Below are positions 1-9,300 of a DNA stretch of 17,087 nucleotides, in pieces. Every line of letters begins with the position of its first letter. Position 1 is the stretch's first letter. Location: the NCBI GenBank assembly GCA_910577085.1, contig CAJTLE010000045.1, positions 1 through 17,087 of the forward strand, given 5' to 3'. The DNA comes from an uncultured Allobaculum sp. (GTDB lineage Bacteria > Bacillota_I > Bacilli_A > Erysipelotrichales > Erysipelotrichaceae). Under the pieces are notes generated by a model. It saw only the letters and a program-made list of their open reading frames with translations, was not told the DNA's origin and did no database searches. The translations under genes and the position numbers were made by a program.

Positions 1-137
1 GTCTCAAAAAGGAGTCGATCTCTTCCGCTAAATTCAGTATATAGAATGTCCGACGGAAAAATAATAATTCTCAGCACCCCCAGTTACATGGGGAGTGGCA
101 GAGCCCGATCTATGGGAATTTTGGTTGTGATGGCAGT

Positions 138-332
138 TCATGCAAAGTTTTTGGCAAGCCATCCGCTTTCATATTTCAAAAAACTGAACGCCCTGACCAG
201 ATGGCTTCTGGACAGACCCTTCTGAATACCCATATACAGCTCGGTGATCAAATCATAAGCGCACCACCAAAGAAATCCAGCCCCACCCGTTACAATCGGA
301 TCAGGATGATTCCAGTATCTGATTTTTAAAAA
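138..332 (-). pseudogene. Possible minus-strand protein remnant
   Basis: Reading the minus strand from 332 down to a TGA at 138-140 gives 64 open codons, bounded upstream by an in-frame TGA. The translation is mixed and protein-like: it contains VTGGAGFLWWCAYDLITELY and ends in ESGWLAKNFA. There is no good start codon or ribosome binding site at its upstream edge, so if real it is the C-terminal remainder of a decayed gene. The Trp/Tyr/Gly-rich part could be membrane-associated or carbohydrate-related, but I do not recognise the family. A chance open frame is possible. Confidence 0.3.
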
Positions 333-773
333 TCAAGTAAAATCAGTTCTTCAAGGCGATGGCTTGATGAATCCAGAAAAGGGATCTGGATTCGGATCGA
401 AAGCAAATCGAAAGCAAATGAAGAAAAAACTTTTAAAACAGAACAGCGTTTCATTTCCATAGACTTCTTTTCATTTCTTCAGATGGATGTAAAAGTGAAA
501 CAGAAATGCGAAAAATGGTGTTTTCCAAGCTGTTCGAACTGATTACAATGATCTTCTGAAGTGACGTTATCTTGGCGGGCCGCCTGCCGGAGAATATCGC
601 CCCGCAAATGTCCGTATGCAAAATCATCTCTGCCTGCCATCCTGGCAAACAGCGGACTGAATCGATCAGGCAGGCTGAACGTATTCGATCCCTGATCAGC
701 GTATGGAAAGAACCCGATTCGATTGCTCATGAGAATGCCAGTTCAACAGCTTATTCAAGATGCGAATTGAACC

Positions 774-790
774 CCTTATAAGATATAAGG
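774..790. promoter_or_regulatory. 17-bp perfect palindrome
   Basis: CCTTATA-AGA-TATAAGG has 7-bp arms and a 3-nt centre. It has no T-tract, so it is not a terminator. Its size fits a dimeric regulator site, but the next good start codon is about 320 bp downstream, so any role is unproven. Confidence 0.35.
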
Positions 791-939
791 ATGGCATTTT
801 GGGATTTTGAAGGGAAAAGGCGGATCTGGATGCCGGAAACGGGATGATCTTTGGACTCCATAGAGATCCTGGCCGGCTGTAGAGTTGGAATAAGATTGGC
901 AGAGTCTTAGAAATTGGCCATAAACTGAATCAGAGAATA

Positions 940-1062
940 AGATAAGAAGCCGGGAAACTGGAAACCGGGGGATTCAAACCCAAGAAACTGGAAGTCCAGA
1001 AACTGGAATCTGAGAAAACAGAATTCCAAGAACAACAAGCCAAGGAATCAGAAACAAGTAAA
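940..1062. repeat. Degenerate GAAACTGGAA-type repeats
   Basis: The purine-rich phrase GAAACTGGAA recurs with spacers (near 950, 982 and 998), followed by related GAA/CAAG-rich phrases running up to the lipid kinase ribosome binding site. The copies are diverged and irregularly spaced. No coding frame runs through them. Confidence 0.45.
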
Positions 1063-1108
1063 GGGAAAAAAGAAAAGAAGCTGTACATAGAAATGGGAGG
1101 CGTTGGCG

Positions 1109-2569
1109 ATGCAAAAAATGCTCATGCTCTACAATCCCTGCTCTGGGGATGGTCGAATTCAGGGATCATTATCCGAACTGGTGGATGAACTCACCAAAGA
1201 TGGATATCTGGTGACTGTTTATCCAACCCAGTCGGCCGGGGATGCCGAGTCTATGATTGAAAAACATGGACATCTCTATGATCGGATTGTCGTCTGCGGT
1301 GGGGATGGCATGATGCATGAAGCGATCAATGGCTGGATTCATGGTCATGATCTGCCAATCTTAGGCTATGTGCCCTCCGGTACCGTTAATGACTTTGCCA
1401 ATACGCATGACATTCCAAGAGAAATTCTGTCTGCCGCAAAAGTTGCAGCCGGAGACAGCTGGACGTATCTGGATGTGGGGCAGTTCAATGACGAATATTT
1501 CAGCTATGTCGCTGCATTTGGCGTGGGAACGAGTGTTTCCTATAAAACGCCGCAGGAAAAAAAGAAAATCCTCGGTCCGACGGCCTATATTCTTGAAGCC
1601 CTCAATACCGTAGACTTTGCGCACTGGGAAAATAACTGCGAAACGATGAAAATCTCATGGCAGGACAATGAATGTGAAGGCGACTTTCTGTATGGCATGG
1701 TCTCCAACTCTAGATATGTCGCCGGAACGGATGTTTTTACCAAAGATCTGTTCAACTGGCATGATGGATTGCTTGAAGGATTGTTTATCCGCCGGCCAAT
1801 GAACCTGATTGAACTCAATGCGATCATTGCGGGCATTACCCGCTCGGATTTCTCCAATCCATTATTCATCCAAGTCCAGTCGCCCTGGTTTGATTTTGAA
1901 TGTAAACAGGCTGCATGGACGTTGGATGGCGAATTTGGCGGCAAGCACGATCATGTCATGGCAAGAGCAGTGCCCAAGGCCCTGAAGATGGCTTTGTCCC
2001 AGAACTACATTCAGTCCGAAGGATCAAGTCTGGTTCGCCACGTGGGTCCAGAGGGAAGCACATCCGGCTCAAAATACTTGGCGGAAGAACCCAAAGAACA
2101 TAAGGCCCTGCGCAGTTTCTGGAAAGATCCCGATGAATACCATCCGGTCAAAACCGAAACTGGCGCCTATATCATGGCAGTGGAGGACAGTTTGATCTAC
2201 CACATCCCGACAACGGCTTCTTCTTCGGATTCAGCCAATGAGGAAAAGCTGGAGAAATTTGGGGAAGAAGCAAACCTGGATCGGGTGAGAGAAGAAGCAA
2301 ACCTGGATCGGGTGAGAGAAGAAGCAACTCTGGAAAAGATGCGAGAAGAAGCGGACACGGAGCAAATAGGGTCAGAGAAAATAGCGCCAGAGAAAATAGC
2401 GCCAGAGCGGATGGAAGCAGAGAATAAGCCGGAAAGTGGTGCAGTCCAGCCGGAGAATGAAATTGACCATAGAGAGCCAGAAGCTCTGGAAGCCAGGCTG
2501 ACTGGCCTCGAAAAGAAAAGCATGCCCCGGATTGAATTCCATCTGGGCAGAAAGGAAACACTGAAATGA
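1109..2569 (+). CDS. Diacylglycerol/lipid kinase (DagK/YegS family) with long charged C-terminal tail
   Basis: A lipid kinase of the DAGK catalytic family, expected to phosphorylate a membrane lipid such as diacylglycerol at the inner membrane face, using ATP. Visible family motifs are NPCSGDG near residue 9 (first strand), GGDGMMHEAINGW from about 64 (glycine-rich nucleotide loop), PSGTVNDFA near 89, and LDGEFGG near 272 (the DGE motif). The ATG at 1109 is preferred over an in-frame TTG at 1103 because GGGAGG at 1095-1100 is 8 nt from the ATG and only 2 nt from the TTG. Family members are usually about 300 residues. This one has 486, the last 185 or so being a charged, probably disordered extension with 9-residue repeats (EEANLDRVR) and EKIAP repeats. 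Its stop overlaps the next start (ATGA), implying translational coupling. The exact lipid substrate is inferred. Confidence 0.87.
   Translation: MQKMLMLYNPCSGDGRIQGSLSELVDELTKDGYLVTVYPTQSAGDAESMIEKHGHLYDRIVVCGGDGMMHEAINGWIHGHDLPILGYVPSGTVNDFANTHDIPREILSAAKVAAGDSWTYLDVGQFNDEYFSYVAAFGVGTSVSYKTPQEKKKILGPTAYILEALNTVDFAHWENNCETMKISWQDNECEGDFLYGMVSNSRYVAGTDVFTKDLFNWHDGLLEGLFIRRPMNLIELNAIIAGITRSDFSNPLFIQVQSPWFDFECKQAAWTLDGEFGGKHDHVMARAVPKALKMALSQNYIQSEGSSLVRHVGPEGSTSGSKYLAEEPKEHKALRSFWKDPDEYHPVKTETGAYIMAVEDSLIYHIPTTASSSDSANEEKLEKFGEEANLDRVREEANLDRVREEATLEKMREEADTEQIGSEKIAPEKIAPERMEAENKPESGAVQPENEIDHREPEALEARLTGLEKKSMPRIEFHLGRKETLK
2264..2371 (+). repeat. 27-bp in-frame tandem repeat in the lipid kinase tail
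   Basis: Four units of 27 bp encode EEANLDRVR, EEANLDRVR, EEATLEKMR and EEADTEQIG. The first two are identical at DNA level, which suggests recent duplication; the others are diverged. A second short repeat of 15 bp (EKIAP twice) follows at about 2376-2405. The heptad-poor charged pattern suggests a helical or disordered spacer. Confidence 0.9.
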
Positions 2570-4749
2570 TCCAGGATGATTTTCTGCTCAATGACTCCCA
2601 GCAAAAAGCCGTTGAAACGACCGAAGGGTATGTCAGAGCCATTGCGGGCGCCGGATCGGGCAAAACCAGAGCGCTGGCGATGCGCTTTGCCTGGCTGGTG
2701 GAAGCCATCGGGATTCTGCCTTCCAATATCTTGTGCATGACCTTCACCAACAAAGCCGCGGCCGAAATGCGAACCCGCATTACTCATCTGATCGGAGATG
2801 AAGACTCAGGAACGATCTGTACGTTCCATGGTCTTTGTAACACCATTCTGTTGGAAGAAAGCCATGCGATCAACTACCCGAAATCGTTTATGGTTCTTGA
2901 TAACACTGATATCGACGACATGTTGAAAGTCGTCTATGAAGAACGAAACCTGACTTTGCGCGATATGACCTTTGCCAAGGCCAGAGACATGATTGAAATC
3001 AAAAAGATCAAAGAGTATCCACAATACACTGAAGATCTGATCCATATGACCTCACAGGAGCTTAATCGCAAATATGAGCAGGCCAAAGAAGTCGATGACA
3101 TCATTTTCTTTGGCTACATGGTTCAGCAGCGTAAAAACTTTGCGCTCGATTACAACGACCTCATCCTGCTGACTTTAAAGATCTTTCGTGAAAACCCGGA
3201 AATCCGCAATAAGTGGCAGCAACGCTTTGAATACATCATGGTCGATGAGTTTCAGGACATTGACCCTTTGCAGTATGAACTGATGGAAACGCTCGCCCAG
3301 GGACATAAGAACCTGTTTGTGGTCGGGGATCCAGACCAGACGATTTACACATGGCGCGGAGCCAATGTGAACTTCCTGCTTCACTTCGATGAACACTTTC
3401 CGCCCTGTCAGACGATTCTGTTCAATGAAAACTACCGCTCCACCCCGCAGATTCTGAATGCGGCCAATTCCTTAATCAGTCAGAACCATAACCGCATGAA
3501 AAAAGACCTGGTGCCAACCCTGATGGATGGCGCTCAGGTGCATGCCGGCCACTATGAAGATCCGCACCTGGAAGCCGCCAATATTGCCGCCCAGATCGAG
3601 CATCTCAAAAAGAAAGGCTATGCCTACAAAGATATGGCCATTCTGTATCGGGCCCACTATATGAGCCGCCCTGTGGAAGATGCCTTTCTGGAAGCCGGGA
3701 TTCCGTATGCGATTTACAGCGGCGTGCCATTCTTTTCAAGAGCGGAGATCAAAGACGCCCTGTCATGGTGTCGCATGCTTGTGTATCAGGATGACATCGA
3801 CTTTCTGCGCACGATCAACCGCCCAAGACGCAATATCGGCAAAAGCCGCATCGCGTTTTTAAAGGACTACGCCCAGACTCACCAGATGTCGCTCTATCAG
3901 GCCTTGAAAGCCAACCTGGAAACCGACCTGTTCAAAAAGACAGAAGCCGAACAATATGTTCAGCTCATTGAAGACTACCCATGGCAGGAACGATCCATCA
4001 CCCGCATTCTCGATGACATCCTTGATTTTTCCGGGTATGAAAAAATGCTGAGACTGGAAGGCGGACAGGAAAGACTTGATAACCTGGCTGAACTCAAACA
4101 GGCCGCCGGTGAATATGAAATGAGCTGGGGGGAAGATGTCAATCTTGAAGGCTGGCTCAACCATGCAGCCCTCTTTTCCAATGCCGATGCTCAGACCGAA
4201 ACCGATAAGGTGCGGATGATGACCATTCATACAGCCAAAGGTCTTGAATTTGACTGCGTCTTTTTAATCGGCCTCAACGAAGGGATGTTCCCCTCACGCC
4301 AGACTCGAAACCTGGAAGGCATGGAAGAAGAACGCCGCCTTTGTTTTGTCGCCCTCACACGTGCCAAGAAAGAACTCTATCTATCTGAAGCGCAGGGCGT
4401 CCTTCATTCTGGCAGCAATCGTTATCCCAGCCGCTTTGTCTTTGACATCGGCCTGGACAACGCAAAATGGGATCCACCCATTCCAAAAGACCTTCAGCAG
4501 GCTGCCAAACGCATGATCAACCTCAAAAAGAACCTCTTACCCCAGAACAAACAATCCGATGCGCTGGAAGCCGGGGACTTGGTTGAACATCCGGTCTTTG
4601 GTCAGGGAACGATTCTGGAAATCGATCCCGAAAAACAGGCGATTGTTGTTCAGTTCGACAAACTCAATACCAGAAGAACCCTCTCCACCCGCGTCCGCCT
4701 GAAAAAACTCGACCGACCCGCTGATCAGAAAACTGGCTGGCTCAACTGA
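2566..4749 (+). CDS. pcrA: UvrD/PcrA-type superfamily 1 DNA helicase
   Basis: An ATP-driven 3'-5' helicase that unwinds DNA in repair and removes proteins such as RecA from DNA (family knowledge). All SF1A motifs are visible: Q motif LNDSQQKAV (residues 8-16), Walker A GAGSGKT (28-34), Ia TFTNKAAAEM (about 59), CTFHGLC (about 85), DEFQD (227-231), GDPDQTIYTWRGA (254-266), NYRS (289-292), the TIHTAKGLEFD region (about 553) and VALTRAKK (about 595). The C-terminal part from about 668 (GDLVEHPVFGQGTILEID) is the Tudor-like PcrA tail. The length, 727 residues, is normal. The start overlaps the lipid kinase stop by 4 bp. In many Bacillota pcrA is followed by ligA; here a terminator follows instead, so a UvrD-like paralogue cannot be excluded. 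Confidence 0.92.
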   Translation: MIQDDFLLNDSQQKAVETTEGYVRAIAGAGSGKTRALAMRFAWLVEAIGILPSNILCMTFTNKAAAEMRTRITHLIGDEDSGTICTFHGLCNTILLEESHAINYPKSFMVLDNTDIDDMLKVVYEERNLTLRDMTFAKARDMIEIKKIKEYPQYTEDLIHMTSQELNRKYEQAKEVDDIIFFGYMVQQRKNFALDYNDLILLTLKIFRENPEIRNKWQQRFEYIMVDEFQDIDPLQYELMETLAQGHKNLFVVGDPDQTIYTWRGANVNFLLHFDEHFPPCQTILFNENYRSTPQILNAANSLISQNHNRMKKDLVPTLMDGAQVHAGHYEDPHLEAANIAAQIEHLKKKGYAYKDMAILYRAHYMSRPVEDAFLEAGIPYAIYSGVPFFSRAEIKDALSWCRMLVYQDDIDFLRTINRPRRNIGKSRIAFLKDYAQTHQMSLYQALKANLETDLFKKTEAEQYVQLIEDYPWQERSITRILDDILDFSGYEKMLRLEGGQERLDNLAELKQAAGEYEMSWGEDVNLEGWLNHAALFSNADAQTETDKVRMMTIHTAKGLEFDCVFLIGLNEGMFPSRQTRNLEGMEEERRLCFVALTRAKKELYLSEAQGVLHSGSNRYPSRFVFDIGLDNAKWDPPIPKDLQQAAKRMINLKKNLLPQNKQSDALEAGDLVEHPVFGQGTILEIDPEKQAIVVQFDKLNTRRTLSTRVRLKKLDRPADQKTGWLN

Positions 4750-4809
4750 GTACAGGCTGATCAATGGAATCATGTGAAATAAGTAAAAATCAGCACAAAT
4801 ATAAAAGCT

Positions 4810-4841
4810 AAAGGCATGACCAGAACAGGTTGTGCCTTTTT
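4810..4841 (+). terminator. Rho-independent terminator after the helicase gene
   Basis: AAAGGCA (4810-4816) pairs with TGCCTTT (4833-4839), with a small inner ACC/GGT pairing, and is followed by TT. It lies 60 bp after the helicase stop and probably ends the lipid kinase-helicase transcript. Confidence 0.65.
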
Positions 4842-5111
4842 GGATGGATGGACAGGGGAGATTCTTCATTGACAGGGGAAACGACCCGATGTGGATCTGA
4901 CCTCAGAGACCGCAAATCTGCAAGCCGAAGGATCAAGGCAGAGGAGGAGAAGAAGGAAGCCGCAAAGACCACAGTTTGCGTAAGATATGAAAATGCTGGC
5001 GAAGTCATAGGACAGGATCGCTGTGAACAGAAATGATGTCCATTTTTGAACAGCGGTTCTCCCCGATCTGTGCTATCCACCCAATAAATTCCCAAAATGT
5101 TACAGAAATCA

Positions 5112-5146
5112 AACAAAAACAGCCGGAAACGGCTGTTTTGTTCTTT
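5112..5146. terminator. Strong, probably bidirectional terminator hairpin
   Basis: CAGCCG-GAAA-CGGCTG is a GNRA-capped stem flanked by ACAAAA on the left and TTTTGTTC on the right, so both strands end in a T-rich tract. It sits about 360 bp after the helicase stop with no gene between, acting as a backup terminator or ending an unrecognised short transcript. Confidence 0.75.
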
Positions 5147-6200
5147 TCAGGCGGGAATCCGCGAAAAACAGGCTAAAATCATTGTGGTATCGACTGCTCT
5201 TTCAGGGCATTTCGCCCACAATCCATGGCAATGTGAGGCATCTGAAAGGACATTGAAAGAGACAATTCTTCTCTTTTATGGAATTCTTTATTCACGGCAT
5301 GAAACCTTGTCATGCCAGACTCACGATTTTCCTGGTATGCATTGCCTGAATGCAGGCATGAAGACCGAATCGTTGGATGACCCAGGATGGATCCAAAAGA
5401 TCAGTTGATATCCAAGGGGAAAGTTTTACAAGCATTACAAGCATTACCGGAAAGGAAAGATTGGGGAATCTGACCTTTTCGTTTAAAAGCAGGAACAAAC
5501 CAATTCATAACAACAGATTGATTAAATCGACTGCTCGTTTCTGACCAGCAAAAGGACAAGGGTATGGGATCGAAGATTCCATCGACTTTTACTGGAAAGA
5601 ATGCACCAGAAAGAAATCAATGAAAACAGATCAAGAAAAAACGACCTGACTCAAAGATGACCAATGGAAAAGCGATGAGCGGGAATTGCACTTCTTCTTT
5701 CAAGGGGAAAGAAGAGATGGAATATAGGGGCCCGCTGATCACTAAGATAGTCAGCCATCCACCAACAGTCAGACTTCTGCCGGAAAAGAGGTAAGGGGCT
5801 TTGAAGGCAGAATGAATAGTCCAAGGATCTGATTTCGATCTCAGTTCGATGCATTTTGATTTGAATGAATCAGAAAACGACAGTCACCAACATCAGCCAG
5901 AACAGCCAGGACGATCTGAACTTTCCGGGACCGCAAAACGATCGAAATAGCAGCCCGAAAGAACAGCGTCAACGCTGCCGGCAAAATATTTAATGAGAAA
6001 AACTCAATTTGCTCGAAACTCTTTGATTCAAAAAGGGAAGAATCAGCAAGGAAAACGGGCCCCAAAAGCGAAATCCAGCTTTCATGCAAACTATTGACCA
6101 ACCGATTTTTAACCGCCGTATGAAAGAAGGAAATCCGAACCAGGCCGAACGTTTTCTCAAGAAGAGATGAAAGCACTTAGAATTGAGAAAAGAATTATTT
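5147..6200. other. Long gene-free interval with small hairpins
   Basis: No frame here has a convincing start, ribosome binding site and domain. Short self-complementary motifs cluster at 5296-5360 (GGCATG, CATGCC and GGCATG again, plus TGCATT/AATGCA), and there is a 9-bp tandem repeat TTACAAGCA near 5426. The + strand is purine-rich. A 111-codon minus-strand frame (5841-6176) is judged a by-product of that composition. Confidence 0.55.
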
Positions 6201-6230
6201 TTGAAATCAGAAGAAGTATTGTTTTACAAT
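6201..6230 (+). promoter_or_regulatory. Candidate sigma-A promoter for the LCP-like gene
   Basis: TTGAAA (6201-6206), an 18-bp spacer and TACAAT (6225-6230) match the vegetative consensus at 5 of 6 positions in each box. The expected leader is about 100 nt. A palindrome overlaps the -10 box. Confidence 0.5.
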
Positions 6231-6232
6231 AC
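6216..6232. promoter_or_regulatory. 17-bp palindrome overlapping the -10 box
   Basis: GTATTGT-TTT-ACAATAC has perfect 7-bp arms. It covers the proposed -10 box of the LCP-like gene, a classic position for a repressor operator. The regulator is unknown. Confidence 0.45.
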
Positions 6233-6335
6233 GAATCTGAGTATTTAAGTAAGAATACAATAAGGAGCCATATCGCAAGAATTCAGATCGGAATCAGATA
6301 TGGATACCTGTTTATATATGTAAGAGGGGATCACG

Positions 6336-9300
6336 ATGAGCGAAGAAAAGGAACCAGCCGTAAATCTTTCAGAGGTCCGTCCCGATCCAGCGGACACTGA
6401 TCAGAAGTCATCCGACTTGGACAATCAAAGGGGAACGTCCGAGACGGAACAGGACAATCAAGGGGAAAACATCATTACGGACATCGAACTGCTTCGCAGT
6501 ATGGATGATATCAGTGAAACAGGTGTGGAGATCGAAGCCTCGGCAAGCGATCTGATTACCCTGTTTGAAAAAATTGAATCCGACCCTCCCCGAAAAAATG
6601 CAGGAACGCAAAAACAGCCAGGAACACAATTCAACAATCAGGCCGGCTCTAGAAAAGGAAACATCCGCAAAGCCGCACCTCATCCTGGCCGTAAAAAACA
6701 AACAACACCACCAGTCATGCCCAAAGCGGGACAGCCTGAACCAGGAAAGATGAACCAGCCTGCAGGCCGCCACCATAATACTCACGGCGAAAATTCATCA
6801 ACCACTATTGAGGCAAAGACTGAATCGGCAAATCCTGCTACCTGCCATCATTCAAAACTGGATCCAAAAACTAGTCAGGCTGGCCATCATCGTCCAGACT
6901 CTAATCCATCTGAGTCCAGCTCTTCTTCTCGTGAAGCAGACTCTATTCGGACAATCCAGTCTGAAGCCGGATCTTTTGATTCTGAAAATTCGAAGTCCAA
7001 AGCCATTGGCGGCGACATTTCGTATCTTTCCAAAGAAGACCAGCAGTTTTATGAATCCGTCATGGTCGACCAGGCCCCGCCTGGTGCCCGGCTCAACGAA
7101 AAAACACCGTCCGATCTGCCTGAACCACCGGCAGGTTTTTCACAGGATGTCGTCCTGAATGAGATTCTGCTTGAAACCGAAGAAGAAAAACAGGAACGCC
7201 TGGCCAGAGAAAAAGCCAGCCAGTTCTTTGGATCTTCTGCAGCTCATAAGACGGGCCACAAAGACCGGAGAAGGAAAAGCCGCAACCGGAAAAAGAAACA
7301 ATCGATAAACCAGAATCCCGCAAATCCGGCCGTTTCAGACGATCAAATGGGAAAATTACCATCAATTGACTTCAACCCATCCACACCTGAAAATCAGCCT
7401 TCACAGGCCGAAAATGGACCAAATTCATTGACTGCTTCAACAACGGCCTCACGCCGGCACTTTGTTAAAGTCAAAGCCAAAGATCTCGAGCCAGAAGCCT
7501 CGATGGATCTGTTTGTGGATGGAAGTAATGGCAACAATGAAGCCATTGGAAATCCAAAGGAAGGGGACTCTGCGCAAAATCAGAATTCTGCACTTTCAGA
7601 CTCTGCTTCCAATGGATTGAATGGGGCAGAGCAACCAGACAACAATTCTGATCTGCAAACCAATGGGATCAGTGCGCGCAGACACTTTCGCAAACAGCGC
7701 GAAGGTGATAAGCCGTCAAACGAAGCTGATCAGCTGGAAGGAAGAGAAATCAACCTGGCCGATCTAGATGCTATGGTGCAGGCCGAAAATGCGGCTGCCC
7801 AAAATGGAGAGCAGACTCACGCTGCCTCTGATCAGAATGATGCAGCCAATAGAAATGCAGCGGAGAGAACGGAAAACACCACTGCGGCTTCTTCTGCCAA
7901 TTCTGCCCAATCGGGAAACAGTAAGCGCGCAAACAAGAAGCGCCGTAAAAATCGAAAAGGCAAAGGCGGTAAGAATCAATCCGGCCATAACCCTGCAGCA
8001 TCCACTCAAACCAATGACAAGACTGCTTCCAATGAGGCGGCTCCGATCAAGCAGACAGAGTCTGGATCCACATCCAACTCAGACCAGGATCAGAATGCGG
8101 GCAAGAACTCTGGTGTTCCAGTGATCAATGCTGGATCTGATTCATCTGCTTCAAATCAGCCGGACGGGGATGAGTCTGCTGAAAATCAGAATCAGCTCAA
8201 AGACTTCCAGGCGAAGTTTGGAAACCTTGGCCGCAAGATCTTTGAAGAAGAATCGATTGAAGAAGCCCAGAAGAAAAAAGAAGAGCTCAAAGCTCTGCCT
8301 TTTAAAGAACGCTTTAAGCTGTTCTGGAAAAATGCCTTCAAACGACCAGGCACCTATGGCCTGATTATTGCGGCTGGAGCGATCATCTATACACTGATCA
8401 GAATGTCGCAGCTAAGCCTGCTCAAACTTTCCATGGTTGGACTGTTTGTCGGCCTTGGTGCTGCCGGACTGTTACTGGCCGCCTTCTGGTTCTTTTTAAC
8501 CCGTCACAAACTCTGGCATTTACCGGCCTTCTTACTGTGTGCAGCGATTGTCGCCGGATCGATCTCGGTGGACAACCGGGTTCAGGCGATCTCAGATTCA
8601 CTGCGTGAGATGAGTGAGCCTGCGGATACGTATGTCCAGAATATTGGCCTCTATGTGCCATCCGTCATTCCGGTATCCGATCTCAACTCCTTGAATGGCG
8701 AAACCTTTGGCATCATGAAAGACCGTGACGAGACAGGTGTGAATACCTTACTCGTTTCACTGGCCGATAAAGGCATCTATGTCAAACTGAAGTTCTATAA
8801 CAACCTTCAGCAGCTCTATAAAGCTGTTCGCGGACAGGCTGTCCGTGCGGTTATTCTTGACCAGGGCGATCTGCGCCTGATTCAGACCATGGCCGGCGAT
8901 CAGACCTCCAACCAGCTTTCTCTGGTGTACTCCATGCCAGTCGATACGGGTGTTTCTACACCAATCTCCACCAAGAACCTGGAACAGGATCCATTTACGA
9001 TCCTTGTCAGTGGATCGAGCGATTCGATTCATGAATCCTCATATCGTTCCAACCTGAACGTCCTGGTTACCATCAACCCGACAACCCATCAGGTTCTGAC
9101 CACTGTGCTGCCACGAAGCCTGTTCATCTATAACGATTGTCAGGAAGCCCTGGCCTGCCAGCCGGCTGACGTGCCAGACCGTCTGTCGTTTGTCAGCTAC
9201 CACTCAACCGAAGCCTTACGCGAGACCGTCGAACATCTGATTGAATCACCAGTCGACTTTGTCGTCCGGTTAAACACCGATAAGATCCTGCAGCTGTTTG

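Larger units (their letters stand above)
1..1108. other. Gene-poor region upstream of the lipid kinase
   Basis: I see no convincing intact gene here. It contains the possible remnant at 138-332, an 11-bp tandem duplication (TCGAAAGCAAA twice, about 397-418), a perfect palindrome at 774-790, and purine-rich degenerate repeats at about 940-1060. Short open frames on both strands lack ribosome binding sites and recognisable domains. Confidence 0.6.

Noticed and set aside
1103..1108. TTG at 1103 as start of the lipid kinase
   Set aside because: It is only 2 nt from the GGGAGG ribosome binding site; the ATG at 1109 has proper spacing.
2264..2371. Could the 27-bp repeats be a CRISPR array?
   Set aside because: The units are contiguous, in frame, without spacers, and encode a 9-residue repeat.
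2172..2787. Two long minus-strand open frames (about 200 codons) opposite the lipid kinase tail and helicase start
   Set aside because: They are antisense to well-supported genes with clear motifs. Their Leu/Ser/Phe-rich repeats are the mirror of the GAAGAAGC tandem repeats on the coding strand.
5841..6176. 111-codon minus-strand frame
   Set aside because: It has the same composition effect, no domain, no ribosome binding site, and lies in a purine-rich gap.
6565..8364. Several + strand frames of 60-118 codons inside the LCP-like gene
   Set aside because: These are out-of-frame readings of the low-complexity N-terminal region. The 1259-codon frame has a ribosome binding site and domain support.
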